Shown here in pieces: positions 32,101 to 40,366 of a DNA stretch of 64,000 nt. Location: NCBI GenBank assembly GCA_028284235.1, contig JANQSC010000039.1, positions 1 through 64,000 of the forward strand, given 5' to 3'. How positions within the stretch are numbered: position 1 is the first letter of the stretch; every line of letters starts with the position of its first letter. The notes beneath the pieces were generated by a model. That model was given only the letters and a program-made list of their open reading frames with translations. It ran no database searches and had not been told where the DNA came from. Both the position numbers and the translations under genes were made by a program. The DNA comes from Opitutaceae bacterium (GTDB lineage Bacteria; Verrucomicrobiota; Verrucomicrobiia; Opitutales; Opitutaceae).

Positions 32101-32331
32101 ATCCTCGATGAACTGCTCCGTAAATACGGAAACGGAAGCCGCCGTATCTCCCAAGCTCGAATTTAATCGACTCCCCGAGAGCGTGTTGGTCGCTCGATAT
32201 CCCTGGTCGCCCGACGAATCCACGACAAATGGACTCAACTCGACGACCTCTTCATCATCCTGCGAAACCCCCAACGGGGCGAATGCCCATTGCAACAGCG
32301 CAACGAGCATGAGTAACATGCGTTTGTTCAT
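29179..32331 (-). CDS. TonB-dependent outer-membrane receptor
   Basis: A 1050-residue receptor. The ATG at 32331 begins a signal peptide (MNKRMLLMLVALLQWAFAPLGVSQ). The N-terminal ELSPFVVDSSGDQGYRATNTLSG, then AASVSVFTEQFIEDLGL and GILFGVSNAGGITNQTS, form the plug domain in the version common in Opitutia. A long beta-barrel follows, ending in Phe (RFTTTFSF). No STN or carboxypeptidase-like domain precedes the plug, so it is not a SusC-type protein. It would import a large ligand, presumably a sulfated oligosaccharide given the sulfatase and HTCS neighbours. There is no adjacent SusD. Confidence 0.93.
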   Translation of the reverse strand: MNKRMLLMLVALLQWAFAPLGVSQDDEEVVELSPFVVDSSGDQGYRATNTLSGSRLNSSLGDTAASVSVFTEQFIEDLGLTEIDDLMKYTLSTVPDVGDDENNNGLVNNTFNATSIIRRVRTRGIESSKGLDYFESITPDDSYRVGRYDESRGPNGILFGVSNAGGITNQTSIVASTNRDSGKISLRLTDEGGMRSQIRLNRVLLEDRLGLTIAALDQEETGWRDGDYNDKERIFGAMTFKASDRLTLRANYESGHDRRALVKPITVRDQALAWWDNVQAGNENTLIYPWRRNNNNNSAAYRTDAQIEAGISGALGSNRYTYVVNDNTLFRADRTMNSTSYHNGSVLSPDGVPGQSGSAMNINDPSFVPYEINTIGTAGWRDTTLENYSLFADYRVTDNFFVNIAHNYQRARVDFPFVNGNNPQLRGDPNLTRGIASYADNTHPELFDEDGQLTASDAPVNPYAGMLYFESEWKRDFHEGDRNETRLSLSYDLDTERFGSHRFGAMVGQSSSFNVRSSKFLTYAGNPGDAGQYTSGTNRVRVRRYIENVDDISDWKQGDWRDVPEMLDRDGELIPIVWANDNPGNTNTAGGTDIDTYLAVSQSHFLNRKLVVTLGYREDSANFVRHGHNLDDDVGFVIDYDIIDIETAFTGKTKTAGVVYNLNDQVGLVANRGTSIGLPDFIRGVLPFGGVPDPSENDGEDFGIKFNLFDRRISGRVVYYTTNAIRQAVGGTFSGRNNTIMNNFEEELTNPVFEPNPIEGEDDILIRDAVYTDEEWAALVAAENLQPSWNARYQDTVSEGYELSLTANVTDSWRLTLNASKTDRIRSGVHGEAINYFGFTTGADGRVVEGVTFSDGDWVADPDAFTDTGNISRWFDFLEQGGLTLSDSLGEDGDSLGESIFDMIDTINDQKDAEEKRFGLRPYKVNILTAYDFNQGFLKGFTFGGGYRWQSSNITGEDDEGNEIEGLENKATDAFIRYKTKVDGRFKGTLSFQLNIDNLLDDGPIIPRRFSSDPDFYVPGGATPTSRGIAMSRFDLVQPRSYRFTTTFSF

Positions 32332-32679
32332 ACAACTAGTGGGTTCACCCAAAAAACGAATGGGCGTGGGTTAGTGTGGTTTGTTTGATAGTCGCCAACT
32401 CCAGGACGGGTACCTGGGCAACAGTCGGCAGAACAAATCTAACACGTCACCAGTGAATCGGATAACAACCTCGCGCAAAAACCTTACACTCAGGTAAACG
32501 CTTTATAAGTTATTGTAGAACAATTAGTTAATTGGTCTATTATCTCAATATACTGAATACAAAGTCGCGAATCCACGACCCAAACATGAACGCTAGATGA
32601 ACGAGATTACCGATTTGGCTCCAAATACCAAATACAGACGCTCCGGGCAGGCCTCATTTCACGCCCGTTCGGCCGATTC
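32332..32679. other. Upstream region of the TonB receptor gene
   Basis: About 350 bases, noticeably AT-rich at 32450-32600, consistent with a promoter region read towards the TonB gene. No gene, repeat or clear operator recognised. Confidence 0.4.
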
Positions 32680-33837
32680 TCATTCGACTGGCTCGACGAC
32701 CGCGCTGCGGGCTTGCAAGTCCTTGATCGTCCAATCGCCGGAAAGGTATTCCGTCGGGTAGATCGGCTCGTTGTTCAGGCGCTTTTGCTCGATCTCGTAG
32801 ACCACCTGCCGCATCGCGTCGATGCGCTCTTGCGAAACCCGATCAATTACCCCGTCGCGACCCGCCAGCTCCTTTTCCCAAAAGTCGGGATAGCCGGAAA
32901 TATCGATGCCCGACGCCGCCAGCGCGTACAACGCCAGCAAGTCGGACTCTACATTGAATCCCGCTTTGTGAGCGTTGCGTCCGATACTGCTGAACAATCC
33001 GCCGGTGCCGACTCCCGACATCGCCGCCGCCATGTCAAGAACGCCCCCAATAAACTCGTTCTGCCCTTTCATTCGAGCGTGCTTCATCACGTTTTGCACA
33101 AGGGCGAAGGCGCACACATAGTCCAGCTCTTCCTCCTCCAGCCCCTCCATTTTCTCGAGCGAAAAGTAAATTTCCCGCCCGCCCGAATACGTGGCTTCGC
33201 TCTGCAAGAACGGAGTCACCACCACATTGTAGTGAACCGACTTTTCCGCTTCGATCTCCAAAGCGATTTCTTCGCCCTGCCGCTCGACAACCACTTGATT
33301 GGGTTCATCTACGAGCCAGCGCTTCTTGAGCTTCTCCCGCACAAACGCAGTCGCCGCATCCCCGCGAGGCACTTTCCTCCCATTCAACGAAACCATCCTG
33401 TCCCCGAGCAAAAGCCCGCCCTGGTCGGCCGGCGATCCTTCGACGATATGCCTGACGGACACGAAATCGCCCATCCCTTGGCGGACGACGGCTTCGTTAA
33501 GGTCGTAAGGATAAAACCCCTCCGTCGCGAATACGACGCCTGAATACCCGCTCACCTCCGATTCATTGTAGTCCACCACGGTCGGCCCCAAACCGTGCAA
33601 CACTTCGTAACACGCCTCTTCCACCGACTGGATTCGCTCCAAATACCGCTCCTTGAGAGCCAATTCCTCCGCTTTCTTGCGGGCGCGCTCCTCCTCCGAC
33701 AGTCGAGTCGTCTCGCAACCAACCCCCCAAAAAAGACCCGTCAAAACGGCCAAAATCGCAATTTTCCTCCTCACGAACACCCACAATGCCCGAGGCGCGC
33801 CCAAATTCAATGCGGAAACCTCCCGAATACCCCTCAT
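32680..33837 (-). CDS. PDZ-domain lipoprotein with inactive M48-like domain
   Basis: A 385-residue protein. A hydrophobic segment ends in a lipobox (LFWGVGC, Cys41), so it is a lipoprotein; the GTG at 33774 would give a better-sized signal peptide than the ATG at 33837. A coiled charged linker (45-70) precedes a PDZ domain (about 115-200; SPADQGGLLLGDRMVSLNG). The C-terminal part follows the plan of M48 peptidases, with the EADxxAL-like ESDLLALYALAASGIDISGYPDFW, but where HExxH is expected I read QNVMK (248-252), so the zinc site is lost. I infer a pseudo-peptidase, perhaps a binding or chaperone protein. Divergent from the gene at 33923. Confidence 0.7.
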   Translation of the reverse strand: MRGIREVSALNLGAPRALWVFVRRKIAILAVLTGLFWGVGCETTRLSEEERARKKAEELALKERYLERIQSVEEACYEVLHGLGPTVVDYNESEVSGYSGVVFATEGFYPYDLNEAVVRQGMGDFVSVRHIVEGSPADQGGLLLGDRMVSLNGRKVPRGDAATAFVREKLKKRWLVDEPNQVVVERQGEEIALEIEAEKSVHYNVVVTPFLQSEATYSGGREIYFSLEKMEGLEEEELDYVCAFALVQNVMKHARMKGQNEFIGGVLDMAAAMSGVGTGGLFSSIGRNAHKAGFNVESDLLALYALAASGIDISGYPDFWEKELAGRDGVIDRVSQERIDAMRQVVYEIEQKRLNNEPIYPTEYLSGDWTIKDLQARSAVVEPVE

Positions 33838-33922
33838 AAACCCGGGTAATTACCGACAGGTTAAAGCGCGCAATCCCCAAGCCGATACCCATTTCGTGAG
33901 AGTCTCTCAATATAAACAGGGA

Positions 33923-34843
33923 ATGAACGCAATCCGCTCATTCCTCGTCGCCACCTACCTTCTAATGTGGGTCTTTCCCGCCCAAGGAGACGTGTGGATT
34001 GGAATGAGCAAGGGCGAACTGATCGAAGAACTGGGATCGCCAAACGCCCGACTCGCCGTAGGCCCGAAAGAACTCTATCAGTACTCCGATGGCCGACGCG
34101 TTGAAGTCGTCGACGATCGCGTCACCCATCTTGTCGGTTTTCCTAAGGAAATGATTGTGGTCAAACCGCAGAAGAGCGTATCGGAACCTCCGAAAGCGTC
34201 GACGGCCTACGCCCAGAAGAAACCCGCCATCTCCACCAATCCGCGCCCGTTCGTCGACTTCAAAGCAGCCAAAGCCGAAAACAAAGAAACCTTCACGCTG
34301 CAATCCCCCGAGGAAGGGGCAACCGCCGCGAGCGACGGAGAATCCAAACTGAGCGCCTTTCTCAACTCCGACCAGGCCACAACCGCATACCTGTTCGGCG
34401 GTGGAATACTGCTCTGCGCCCTGGCGGCATGGATCGTCGCTGTCATTCGCCGCAAACGCGCCGCGGAACGTGCTCAATTCAAAGTTGGCAAAGCCGACCC
34501 GAAACTCCCCCCATTTCTCAAGTCAACGCCTGTCGAGAAACCCTCGCTGCTCGACCCGCGCGGCGACACTTCCGAACTGCGAGCCCAGCGCCTCGCCGCG
34601 CGCGACGACCCAACCAGCATGGGACTCTCGATTCGCGGCCCCATCGGCGAAGACTACAATCCCTACGGACCCCGAACTCAATTGGTCGGTAATATCAACG
34701 CGCCCGAAAACAATCCCGCTTACGCCACCAAAAAAGAGCCGCGCAAGCCGTCCCGCAAACCAGCGACTCCCGCCAGCGTCGTACCCGAGCCGGCAACGCC
34801 CGAACCCGAGAAAAAGTCGGGTCTCAAACTCAAAACCGAGTAA
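33923..34843 (+). CDS. Membrane protein with BamE/SmpA-like N-terminal segment
   Basis: A 306-residue protein. The ATG at 33923 (with AGGG upstream) begins a signal peptide (MNAIRSFLVATYLLMWVFPAQG). The exported part starts WIGMSKGELIEELGSPNARLAVGPKELYQYSDGRRVEVVDDRVTHL, the pattern of small SmpA/OmlA-like folds (a helix-loop with GxPxxxxxxG, then YxDGRRVEV). A Pro-rich linker leads to a membrane helix (about 160-180), then a basic, Pro-rich cytosolic tail. Function unknown. Separated by about 85 bases from a divergent PDZ lipoprotein, with which it may share a promoter region. Confidence 0.6.
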   Translation: MNAIRSFLVATYLLMWVFPAQGDVWIGMSKGELIEELGSPNARLAVGPKELYQYSDGRRVEVVDDRVTHLVGFPKEMIVVKPQKSVSEPPKASTAYAQKKPAISTNPRPFVDFKAAKAENKETFTLQSPEEGATAASDGESKLSAFLNSDQATTAYLFGGGILLCALAAWIVAVIRRKRAAERAQFKVGKADPKLPPFLKSTPVEKPSLLDPRGDTSELRAQRLAARDDPTSMGLSIRGPIGEDYNPYGPRTQLVGNINAPENNPAYATKKEPRKPSRKPATPASVVPEPATPEPEKKSGLKLKTE

Positions 34844-34909
34844 ACCCGCCGGATCTCAATCCAACCTTGCCCTGCCCCAACCGGCCAAGGTAAACGATAG
34901 CCTGCAACT

Positions 34910-36334
34910 ATGAAGGCTCTCTTCTTTCCACGGAACCTGCTCGCGCGCCTGTTTTTCTGCCTCCTTACCGCAGCGATCGCAGCAAACGCAGACACGCAGC
35001 GAATTCTCTTTATCGCCGGCGCCCCCAGCCACGGCTGGAACAAACACGAGTTCCCCGCAGGTTGCAAACTGCTCGCCGACTGCCTCAACGAAAGCGGACT
35101 CTCCCTCGAAGCCAGCGTGAGCGAAGGCTGGCCCGAGGATTCCAAACTCCTTGAAAACGCCGACGTGATTGTCCTCCACTCCGACGGGCACGACAAACAC
35201 GTCGCTCTCGGCAAAGACGCCGTCCTCGAAGCCCTCTACGAAAACGGCAAGCGATTCGTCGTCCTCCACTACGCCCTCGAACCCGAGGAACCCAAACTCG
35301 ACGCCTTCCTCGCGAAGTCCATCGGCGGATACTTCCAAGTCGGCTGGTCCGTCAATCCCACTTGGACACTGACCGAGCCGCAGTTCAGCGACCATCCCGT
35401 AAACCGGGGTGTGACGGAATTCCAGATCGAGGACGAATGGTACTACCACTTGCGCTTCCCCTCTTACGGAGACATATCCCCTGTTCTCCAAACCGTCCCT
35501 CCGGCCGACTCGCTCGGGGAAGACGGGCCCCGTTCCGGAAACCCCAGCGTCCGAAAAGCCCTCGCCAACGGCGATCCGCAAACCCTCGCCTGGACCAAGA
35601 CCGGCCCGAACGGGCAACGCGGATTCGGATTCACCGGCGGCCATTTCCACTACAACTGGAACAACGAAAGCTACCGCAAGATCGTCCTCAACGGAATCGC
35701 CTGGACCGCCGGAGTCGAAATCCCCGAAAACGGTATCCAGTCTACGATTACGCCTATCGTCGTCCATCAATCCGTCGAACACGCGATCGCCATGGGCGAC
35801 GCCGCGGACGTCCAGCGCTACCTCGCCAACGAACCCGAACTCCTCAACAAACCCGGGCGTGGCAGCTACACCCTACTCCATCAAGCGATTCTGCGCAAGA
35901 AACACGAAATCGTATCCATTCTCCTGTCACTCGGCGCCGATCCCAACGTCCCTACAAAAAGCAAGCAAACCGCCCTCCACGTCGCCATCAGCCGCAGCGA
36001 CGTCGACGCCAGCAAAGCCACCATCGCCGCTGGAGCCGATCTCAGCCTGCGCGACAACAACGGCTGGACCCCGCTTCACCTCGCCGCCGCCAAAAACAAA
36101 CTCGAGCTCGCCACGCTCCTTCTCGACAGCGGGGCAGACATAACTCTCTTGAGCGACGCCGGCGGCACGCCCCTGCACGAAGCCTCCGTCTCCGGCAGCC
36201 CCGAGCTCACCCAACTGCTGCTCGACCGCGGAGCGGACCCCAGCGTTGTATCCAAAACCGGCAAGACCGCCCTCGACCACGCCATCGAATTCAAGAACGA
36301 CCCCGTCGCGGAACTCCTCCGCAACGCTCCTTGA
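34910..36334 (+). CDS. ThuA-like domain fused to ankyrin repeats
   Basis: A 474-residue exported protein (signal peptide about 1-27). Residues about 30-275 form a ThuA domain, a glutamine-amidotransferase-like fold: RILFIAGAPSHGWNKHEF, ADVIVLHSDGHDKH, RFVVLHYALEP and the C-terminal GHFHYNWNNESYRKIVLNGIAWTAG. ThuA proteins are linked to trehalose and other sugar use. The C-terminal part (about 290-470) is four to five ankyrin repeats (YTLLHQAI, QTALHVAISR, WTPLHLAAAKN, GTPLHEASVSG, KTALDHAIE). The combination is unusual; the repeats probably bind a partner. It ends 10 bases before topB, so the two may be co-transcribed. Confidence 0.85.
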   Translation: MKALFFPRNLLARLFFCLLTAAIAANADTQRILFIAGAPSHGWNKHEFPAGCKLLADCLNESGLSLEASVSEGWPEDSKLLENADVIVLHSDGHDKHVALGKDAVLEALYENGKRFVVLHYALEPEEPKLDAFLAKSIGGYFQVGWSVNPTWTLTEPQFSDHPVNRGVTEFQIEDEWYYHLRFPSYGDISPVLQTVPPADSLGEDGPRSGNPSVRKALANGDPQTLAWTKTGPNGQRGFGFTGGHFHYNWNNESYRKIVLNGIAWTAGVEIPENGIQSTITPIVVHQSVEHAIAMGDAADVQRYLANEPELLNKPGRGSYTLLHQAILRKKHEIVSILLSLGADPNVPTKSKQTALHVAISRSDVDASKATIAAGADLSLRDNNGWTPLHLAAAKNKLELATLLLDSGADITLLSDAGGTPLHEASVSGSPELTQLLLDRGADPSVVSKTGKTALDHAIEFKNDPVAELLRNAP

Positions 36335-36344
36335 GACGGCGCGG

Positions 36345-38693
36345 ATGAAAGTAGTCCTCGCCGAAAAACCCTCAGTCGCCCGCGATATCGCCCAATACCT
36401 CGGCGCCACCCAGCGCCACGAAGGCTACTTGCAAGGCGGCGACTGGACCGTGACCTGGGCCTTCGGGCACTTGGTCGAGCTTCAGGAACCCGAAGAGTAC
36501 CGGCCCGAATGGAAATCCTGGCGCCTCGACGCCCTCCCCATGATTCCAAACCGGTTTCAACTGCGCCCACGGGCCGAGAAATCGGTTCGCGAACAGCTCG
36601 ACACGATCGTTCGTCTCTTTAAAGAAGCCGACGAAATCGTCTGCGCCACGGACGCCGGTCGAGAGGGAGAGTTGATTTTTCGATACATCCTCTCGTGGGC
36701 CGAGCGCGAACAAGCGCCGTTCAAACGCCTGTGGATTAGCTCCCTCACGGCCGAGTCCATCGCCAAAGGATTCGAATCCCTCGCCGACGGGCGCGACTTC
36801 GACCCGCTCTACCAAGCCGCCAAATGCCGCAGCGAAGCCGATTGGATCGTCGGCCTCAACGCCACGCGATTCTTCACCGTCGAATACGGCAAACGAAATC
36901 TCCTCCTCAGCATCGGCCGCGTGCAAACGCCCATTCTCGCCATGATCGTCGGAAGGGACAAGGACATCGAGACCTTCGATTCGAAAGACTACTGGGAAGT
37001 GCATACTGTCTCCCAAGGCGCCACCTTCCGCCACACCGCCGGCAAGATCCAAGAGCTCCCGAAAGCGGAAGCGATACTGGAGAAGATTACGAACCGCGAA
37101 CTCGTAATCCAGTCGGTCGACAAAAAGAACGAGAAGGCCAATCCGCCCTTGCTCTACGATTTGACCGAATTGCAGCGCGACCTCAATAAGCGCTACGGCT
37201 TCACCGCCGACCAGACCTTGCGCATCGCCCAGAATCTCTACGAAAACAAACACATCACCTACCCCCGCACCGACAGCCGCTACCTCACCTCCGATCTACA
37301 ACCGACCATCGGCCCCCTCCTCGAGAAATTTCGCCCCTATCGAAAAAAGGAACTCGAACCGCTCAATCTCGAAAACCTGACTTTCACCAAGCGCATCGTC
37401 GACGACAAGAAGGTCTCCGACCATCACGCCATCATTCCGACCAATGTGCTGCCGTCGAAACTCAACGACGACGAAAAGAAACTCTACAACGCCGTCCTCA
37501 CCCGACTCATATCCGCATTCTATCCGCCTTGTATCAAAGCAATCACTACCGTAGAGGCGCAAGTCGAGGACGAACCCTTCCGAGCCCGCGGAACCGTACT
37601 GGTCGATCCAGGCTGGCAAGCGCTCTACCCAAGCGAGAACGCCAAGGCGCCCGCCAAGAAAGCGGCGAAAAAGAAAACCGACTCCAGCGACCAGTCGCTT
37701 CCCGATTTTCAAGTCGGCGAGCGTTGCTTGCACACGCCGAGTATCGAAAAATTCAAGACATCACCGCCAAAACGGTTTACCGAAGCGACGCTCCTCCAAC
37801 TCATGGAAACCGCCGGCAAAATCGTGGAAGACGAAGATCTCAAAGAGGCCCTCAAGGACAAAGGCGTCGGCACGCCGGCTACTCGCGCCTCGATCATCGA
37901 AGTGCTGATACAACGTGGTTACATCGAGCGCAAACGCAAGGCCCTCGTCAGCACCGACAACGGCCGGCAGCTCATCGCTCTGGTACAAGACGATCGACTG
38001 AAATCCCCCGAACTCACCGGAGACTGGGAGTTCCGACTCAAACAGATGGAGCGCGGCGAATACGATCCGCAAACCTTCATGTCCGAGGTCGCTTCCTACA
38101 CCCGCGAGATAATCGCCGCGACCGCGGAAAAAACCATCGATCTCAAGAATCTCGGCCCGTGTCCCCTGTGCGGGGCGCCCGTCATTCGAGGCAAGACCGG
38201 ATACGGGTGCTCCCAATGGCGCGACGGGTGCGGATTCGCGATTAAAGAAGATTCGCTCGGCACGCGCATTACGCCCGTGCTTATGCGGGAACTTCTTCTC
38301 AACAAACGCAGCCTCACCGCCCACGGAATTCTGGACAAGAAAAAGCGCGCCCTCGCAACTCTGACACTGAGCAAGAAAGGAAAATTAGGATACACCGTAT
38401 CCGACGCCACTGACGAACCTGCTCCCGGGAACGCTATCGGAACGTGCCCCTCCTGCGGCGGACACATCGTCGAAGGACCCAAGAGCTACGGCTGCTCCCG
38501 CTGGCGGGAGGGATGCCGATTCGTCATTTGGAAGACCATGGCAAAAAAAGAAATCACTCCGGAGATCGCAAAAACACTGCTGGAAAACGGCGAGACCGAT
38601 ACCATCGAGAACTTCACTTCCAAAGCTGGAAAGCCCTTTTCCGCTAAGCTGAAAATCGTCGCCAATGAAGTCAAATTCGCCTTCGACGACTGA
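36345..38693 (+). CDS. topB: DNA topoisomerase III
   Basis: A 782-residue type IA topoisomerase. The ATG at 36345 directly precedes the Toprim domain (VVLAEKPSVARDIAQYLG; ATDAGREGELIFRYIL). The catalytic tyrosine is in HITYPRTDSRYL, at about residue 306. LLSIGRVQTPILAMI and GVGTPATRASIIEVL are typical of TopB. The C-terminus carries two zinc-finger-like repeats of the topoisomerase C-terminal kind (CPLCGAPV...CSQWRDGC and CPSCGGHIV...CSRWREGC) and ends KPFSAKLKIV. It decatenates DNA by single-strand passage. Confidence 0.95.
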   Translation: MKVVLAEKPSVARDIAQYLGATQRHEGYLQGGDWTVTWAFGHLVELQEPEEYRPEWKSWRLDALPMIPNRFQLRPRAEKSVREQLDTIVRLFKEADEIVCATDAGREGELIFRYILSWAEREQAPFKRLWISSLTAESIAKGFESLADGRDFDPLYQAAKCRSEADWIVGLNATRFFTVEYGKRNLLLSIGRVQTPILAMIVGRDKDIETFDSKDYWEVHTVSQGATFRHTAGKIQELPKAEAILEKITNRELVIQSVDKKNEKANPPLLYDLTELQRDLNKRYGFTADQTLRIAQNLYENKHITYPRTDSRYLTSDLQPTIGPLLEKFRPYRKKELEPLNLENLTFTKRIVDDKKVSDHHAIIPTNVLPSKLNDDEKKLYNAVLTRLISAFYPPCIKAITTVEAQVEDEPFRARGTVLVDPGWQALYPSENAKAPAKKAAKKKTDSSDQSLPDFQVGERCLHTPSIEKFKTSPPKRFTEATLLQLMETAGKIVEDEDLKEALKDKGVGTPATRASIIEVLIQRGYIERKRKALVSTDNGRQLIALVQDDRLKSPELTGDWEFRLKQMERGEYDPQTFMSEVASYTREIIAATAEKTIDLKNLGPCPLCGAPVIRGKTGYGCSQWRDGCGFAIKEDSLGTRITPVLMRELLLNKRSLTAHGILDKKKRALATLTLSKKGKLGYTVSDATDEPAPGNAIGTCPSCGGHIVEGPKSYGCSRWREGCRFVIWKTMAKKEITPEIAKTLLENGETDTIENFTSKAGKPFSAKLKIVANEVKFAFDD

Positions 38694-38754
38694 GATTCGC
38701 AGCCCCGCCCACAAAACACACAAGCGTCATCATCATGTTGGCGAAGCCATCCTG

Positions 38755-38790
38755 TAGTCCCGTCGAGACGGGACGTATCCTGTTAAAACA
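38755..38790. repeat. Short REP-like hairpin
   Basis: GTCCCGTC and GACGGGAC form an eight-base stem with a two-base loop, preceded by TGTA as in the other repeats. It lies between convergent genes (topB and the RidA-like gene) and could serve as a terminator for either. Confidence 0.45.
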
Positions 38791-38816
38791 AAACACTCGT
38801 CACCTCAGTCGCCGCG

Positions 38817-40145
38817 CTACTCCTCGCTCGCCGTGAGAATCTCGACTTCGACGCGAGCGCCTCCAGCAAGCATTTCGACCGGGAATGCAGTGCGAACGGG
38901 TTTCTCGGGGTTGAGTTTCGGGTGGTCGAAGAATCGCCGGTAAGCGCGATTCCAGCCGCCGATCTCCCCTCGGCTTTCGGGCTCAAGATTGAGATAAGCC
39001 CTGAGTTGAACCACATCGCGAAAGCCGACTCCGGCATCAGTCGCGCGTTCTTCCAAATTGAGAAGCGTCTCCACCGACTGCGTATACATGTCCCGTCGGC
39101 TCACATCTAACGCTCCCGAGAACCAAGTGAGATAAGCGTCTTCGTGGATCGCCACCGAACTGCTCAAGAGAGAGCGCTCCGCGCCTTTTCTTATCGCAAG
39201 TGTTTCAGAGGCGCCATTTGCAAACGGGTTTTTGGGCTTGGGGAACGCCGCGTAGAATTCAACTTCAATCAGTCGTCCGCCCCCTCCGTATCCAGGAGCT
39301 GCTGACACGGAAAGCGGAGGAGAAGGCGTTTTCGAAACTCCGTCCCATAGCTCCGCCCAGGCCGCATTGAATCCTTCGAAGTCGACTGGCGCTTCGCTTC
39401 CCTCTCTTCGATCAGGACTGAGCAAGGCCCTTACGAAGGCAAGGTCTTCGATTGTCAGTCCCCACTTCGCGAGTTCGTCCGACAGTTTTTGAAACGCGGA
39501 AGCGGCTTGAAACCGCATTTCCCCGCCATCGACGTTCTCCTTCTTCGAAGGATCCCCCAGGATGCCGGCGGTAATGAGGAGCGCGGAATTCGCCTTCACG
39601 GCTCGGAGACTCGATGTGGATCCACTATGGGCTAATAGACGACTATTGGATAGTGTATTAAAATTATGAATATCGGCAGCATTAACCGCGAGAATCGCGT
39701 CCAAAGCGATTCGTTCCTCCGAAGATGGGAGGTCGCTTACACCGATCGTCGTGCGCGTGGGCTGGTGTTCTGAGAAGTTTTGCGTGAACGCCTGATTCCA
39801 TTCTTGAAACGCGCCAGCCATAGACTCGCCTTTTACCGACTTTAAATAGCCACGCACGTTCACAACCGCATCCAAAGAGAGGCCCGCGTTTTCAACATCG
39901 CTTCTCAATGAGCCCAACGCATCGACCGCTTGGGAATTCAGGTCGCGGCCTTTGCCCGTATAGGACTTGCTGAATACGAACACAGCTTCCGGGTGGACTT
40001 TTATTGTCGGACTGAAGGGAGCTCCCTCGGAAAGCGCCGCTTGGAACGGAGACTCCGCGGCCAGCAGAAGCGGCAAAAAGTACGTTGAGAAAACGAACAG
40101 CGATGATCGAAAGACACACTGGTACAGGCTAGGTTGTATATGCAT
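38817..40145 (-). CDS. Secreted protein with three RidA/YjgF-like domains
   Basis: A 442-residue exported protein. The ATG at 40145 is chosen over a TTG nine bases upstream; it begins a signal peptide (FRSSLFVFSTYFLPLLLAAES). Three consecutive segments follow the RidA (YjgF/YER057c) plan: around 35-150 (VFVFSKSYTGKGRDLNSQAVDALGSLRSDVENAGLSLDAVVNVRGYL), around 165-300 (ITAGILGD...LAKWGLTIEDLAFVRALL) and around 315-440 (YLTWFSG...EERATDAGVGFRDVVQLRAYL). RidA proteins are cytosolic enamine/imine deaminases or regulators acting as trimers; a secreted tandem triplet could fold as a single-chain trimer. The catalytic Arg is visible in the first and third repeats (VRGYL, LRAYL). Confidence 0.75.
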   Translation of the reverse strand: MHIQPSLYQCVFRSSLFVFSTYFLPLLLAAESPFQAALSEGAPFSPTIKVHPEAVFVFSKSYTGKGRDLNSQAVDALGSLRSDVENAGLSLDAVVNVRGYLKSVKGESMAGAFQEWNQAFTQNFSEHQPTRTTIGVSDLPSSEERIALDAILAVNAADIHNFNTLSNSRLLAHSGSTSSLRAVKANSALLITAGILGDPSKKENVDGGEMRFQAASAFQKLSDELAKWGLTIEDLAFVRALLSPDRREGSEAPVDFEGFNAAWAELWDGVSKTPSPPLSVSAAPGYGGGGRLIEVEFYAAFPKPKNPFANGASETLAIRKGAERSLLSSSVAIHEDAYLTWFSGALDVSRRDMYTQSVETLLNLEERATDAGVGFRDVVQLRAYLNLEPESRGEIGGWNRAYRRFFDHPKLNPEKPVRTAFPVEMLAGGARVEVEILTASEE

Positions 40146-40156
40146 TGGACTCAATT

Positions 40157-40311
40157 GTTCGGCTGACTATTTTTTGCTCAAAGGGATGGATCAGGAAACC
40201 ATTCTCCGGCACGCGGAAACGAGAACGCGGATCTCATCACCTGCGATGATTCGGTCATTATTAATTTCACATTCACTGACTCACTTTACTTTCCAGGATC
40301 GATTGTCCTAG
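40157..40311 (+). pseudogene. Decayed copy of the 95-aa cassette protein
   Basis: From about 40172 the plus strand encodes LKGMDQETILRHAETRTRI, which aligns with the N-terminus of the protein at 48156 (IKGMDSETIRRYAKARKKI); the DNA matches too over about 60 bases. There is no start codon at the equivalent place (CTC replaces ATG ATC), and the similarity stops after about 25 residues. GTTCGGC at 40157-40163 just before it equals the end of the attC at 47843. I read it as the eroded remnant of a cassette like the one at 47.8-48.5 kb, marking a former extent of the array. Confidence 0.55.
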
Positions 40312-40366
40312 CCGGCTTATGGCAAGACTCCGAAGAGTGTGATGGAGGTTCAATTGCTTGGCTAAT

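Noticed and set aside
40312..40366. A fifteenth attC between pepF and the decayed cassette
   Set aside because: AGCCGG and TTGCC-type pairs exist, but no RYYYAAC box follows the pepF stop and the arms do not pair well.
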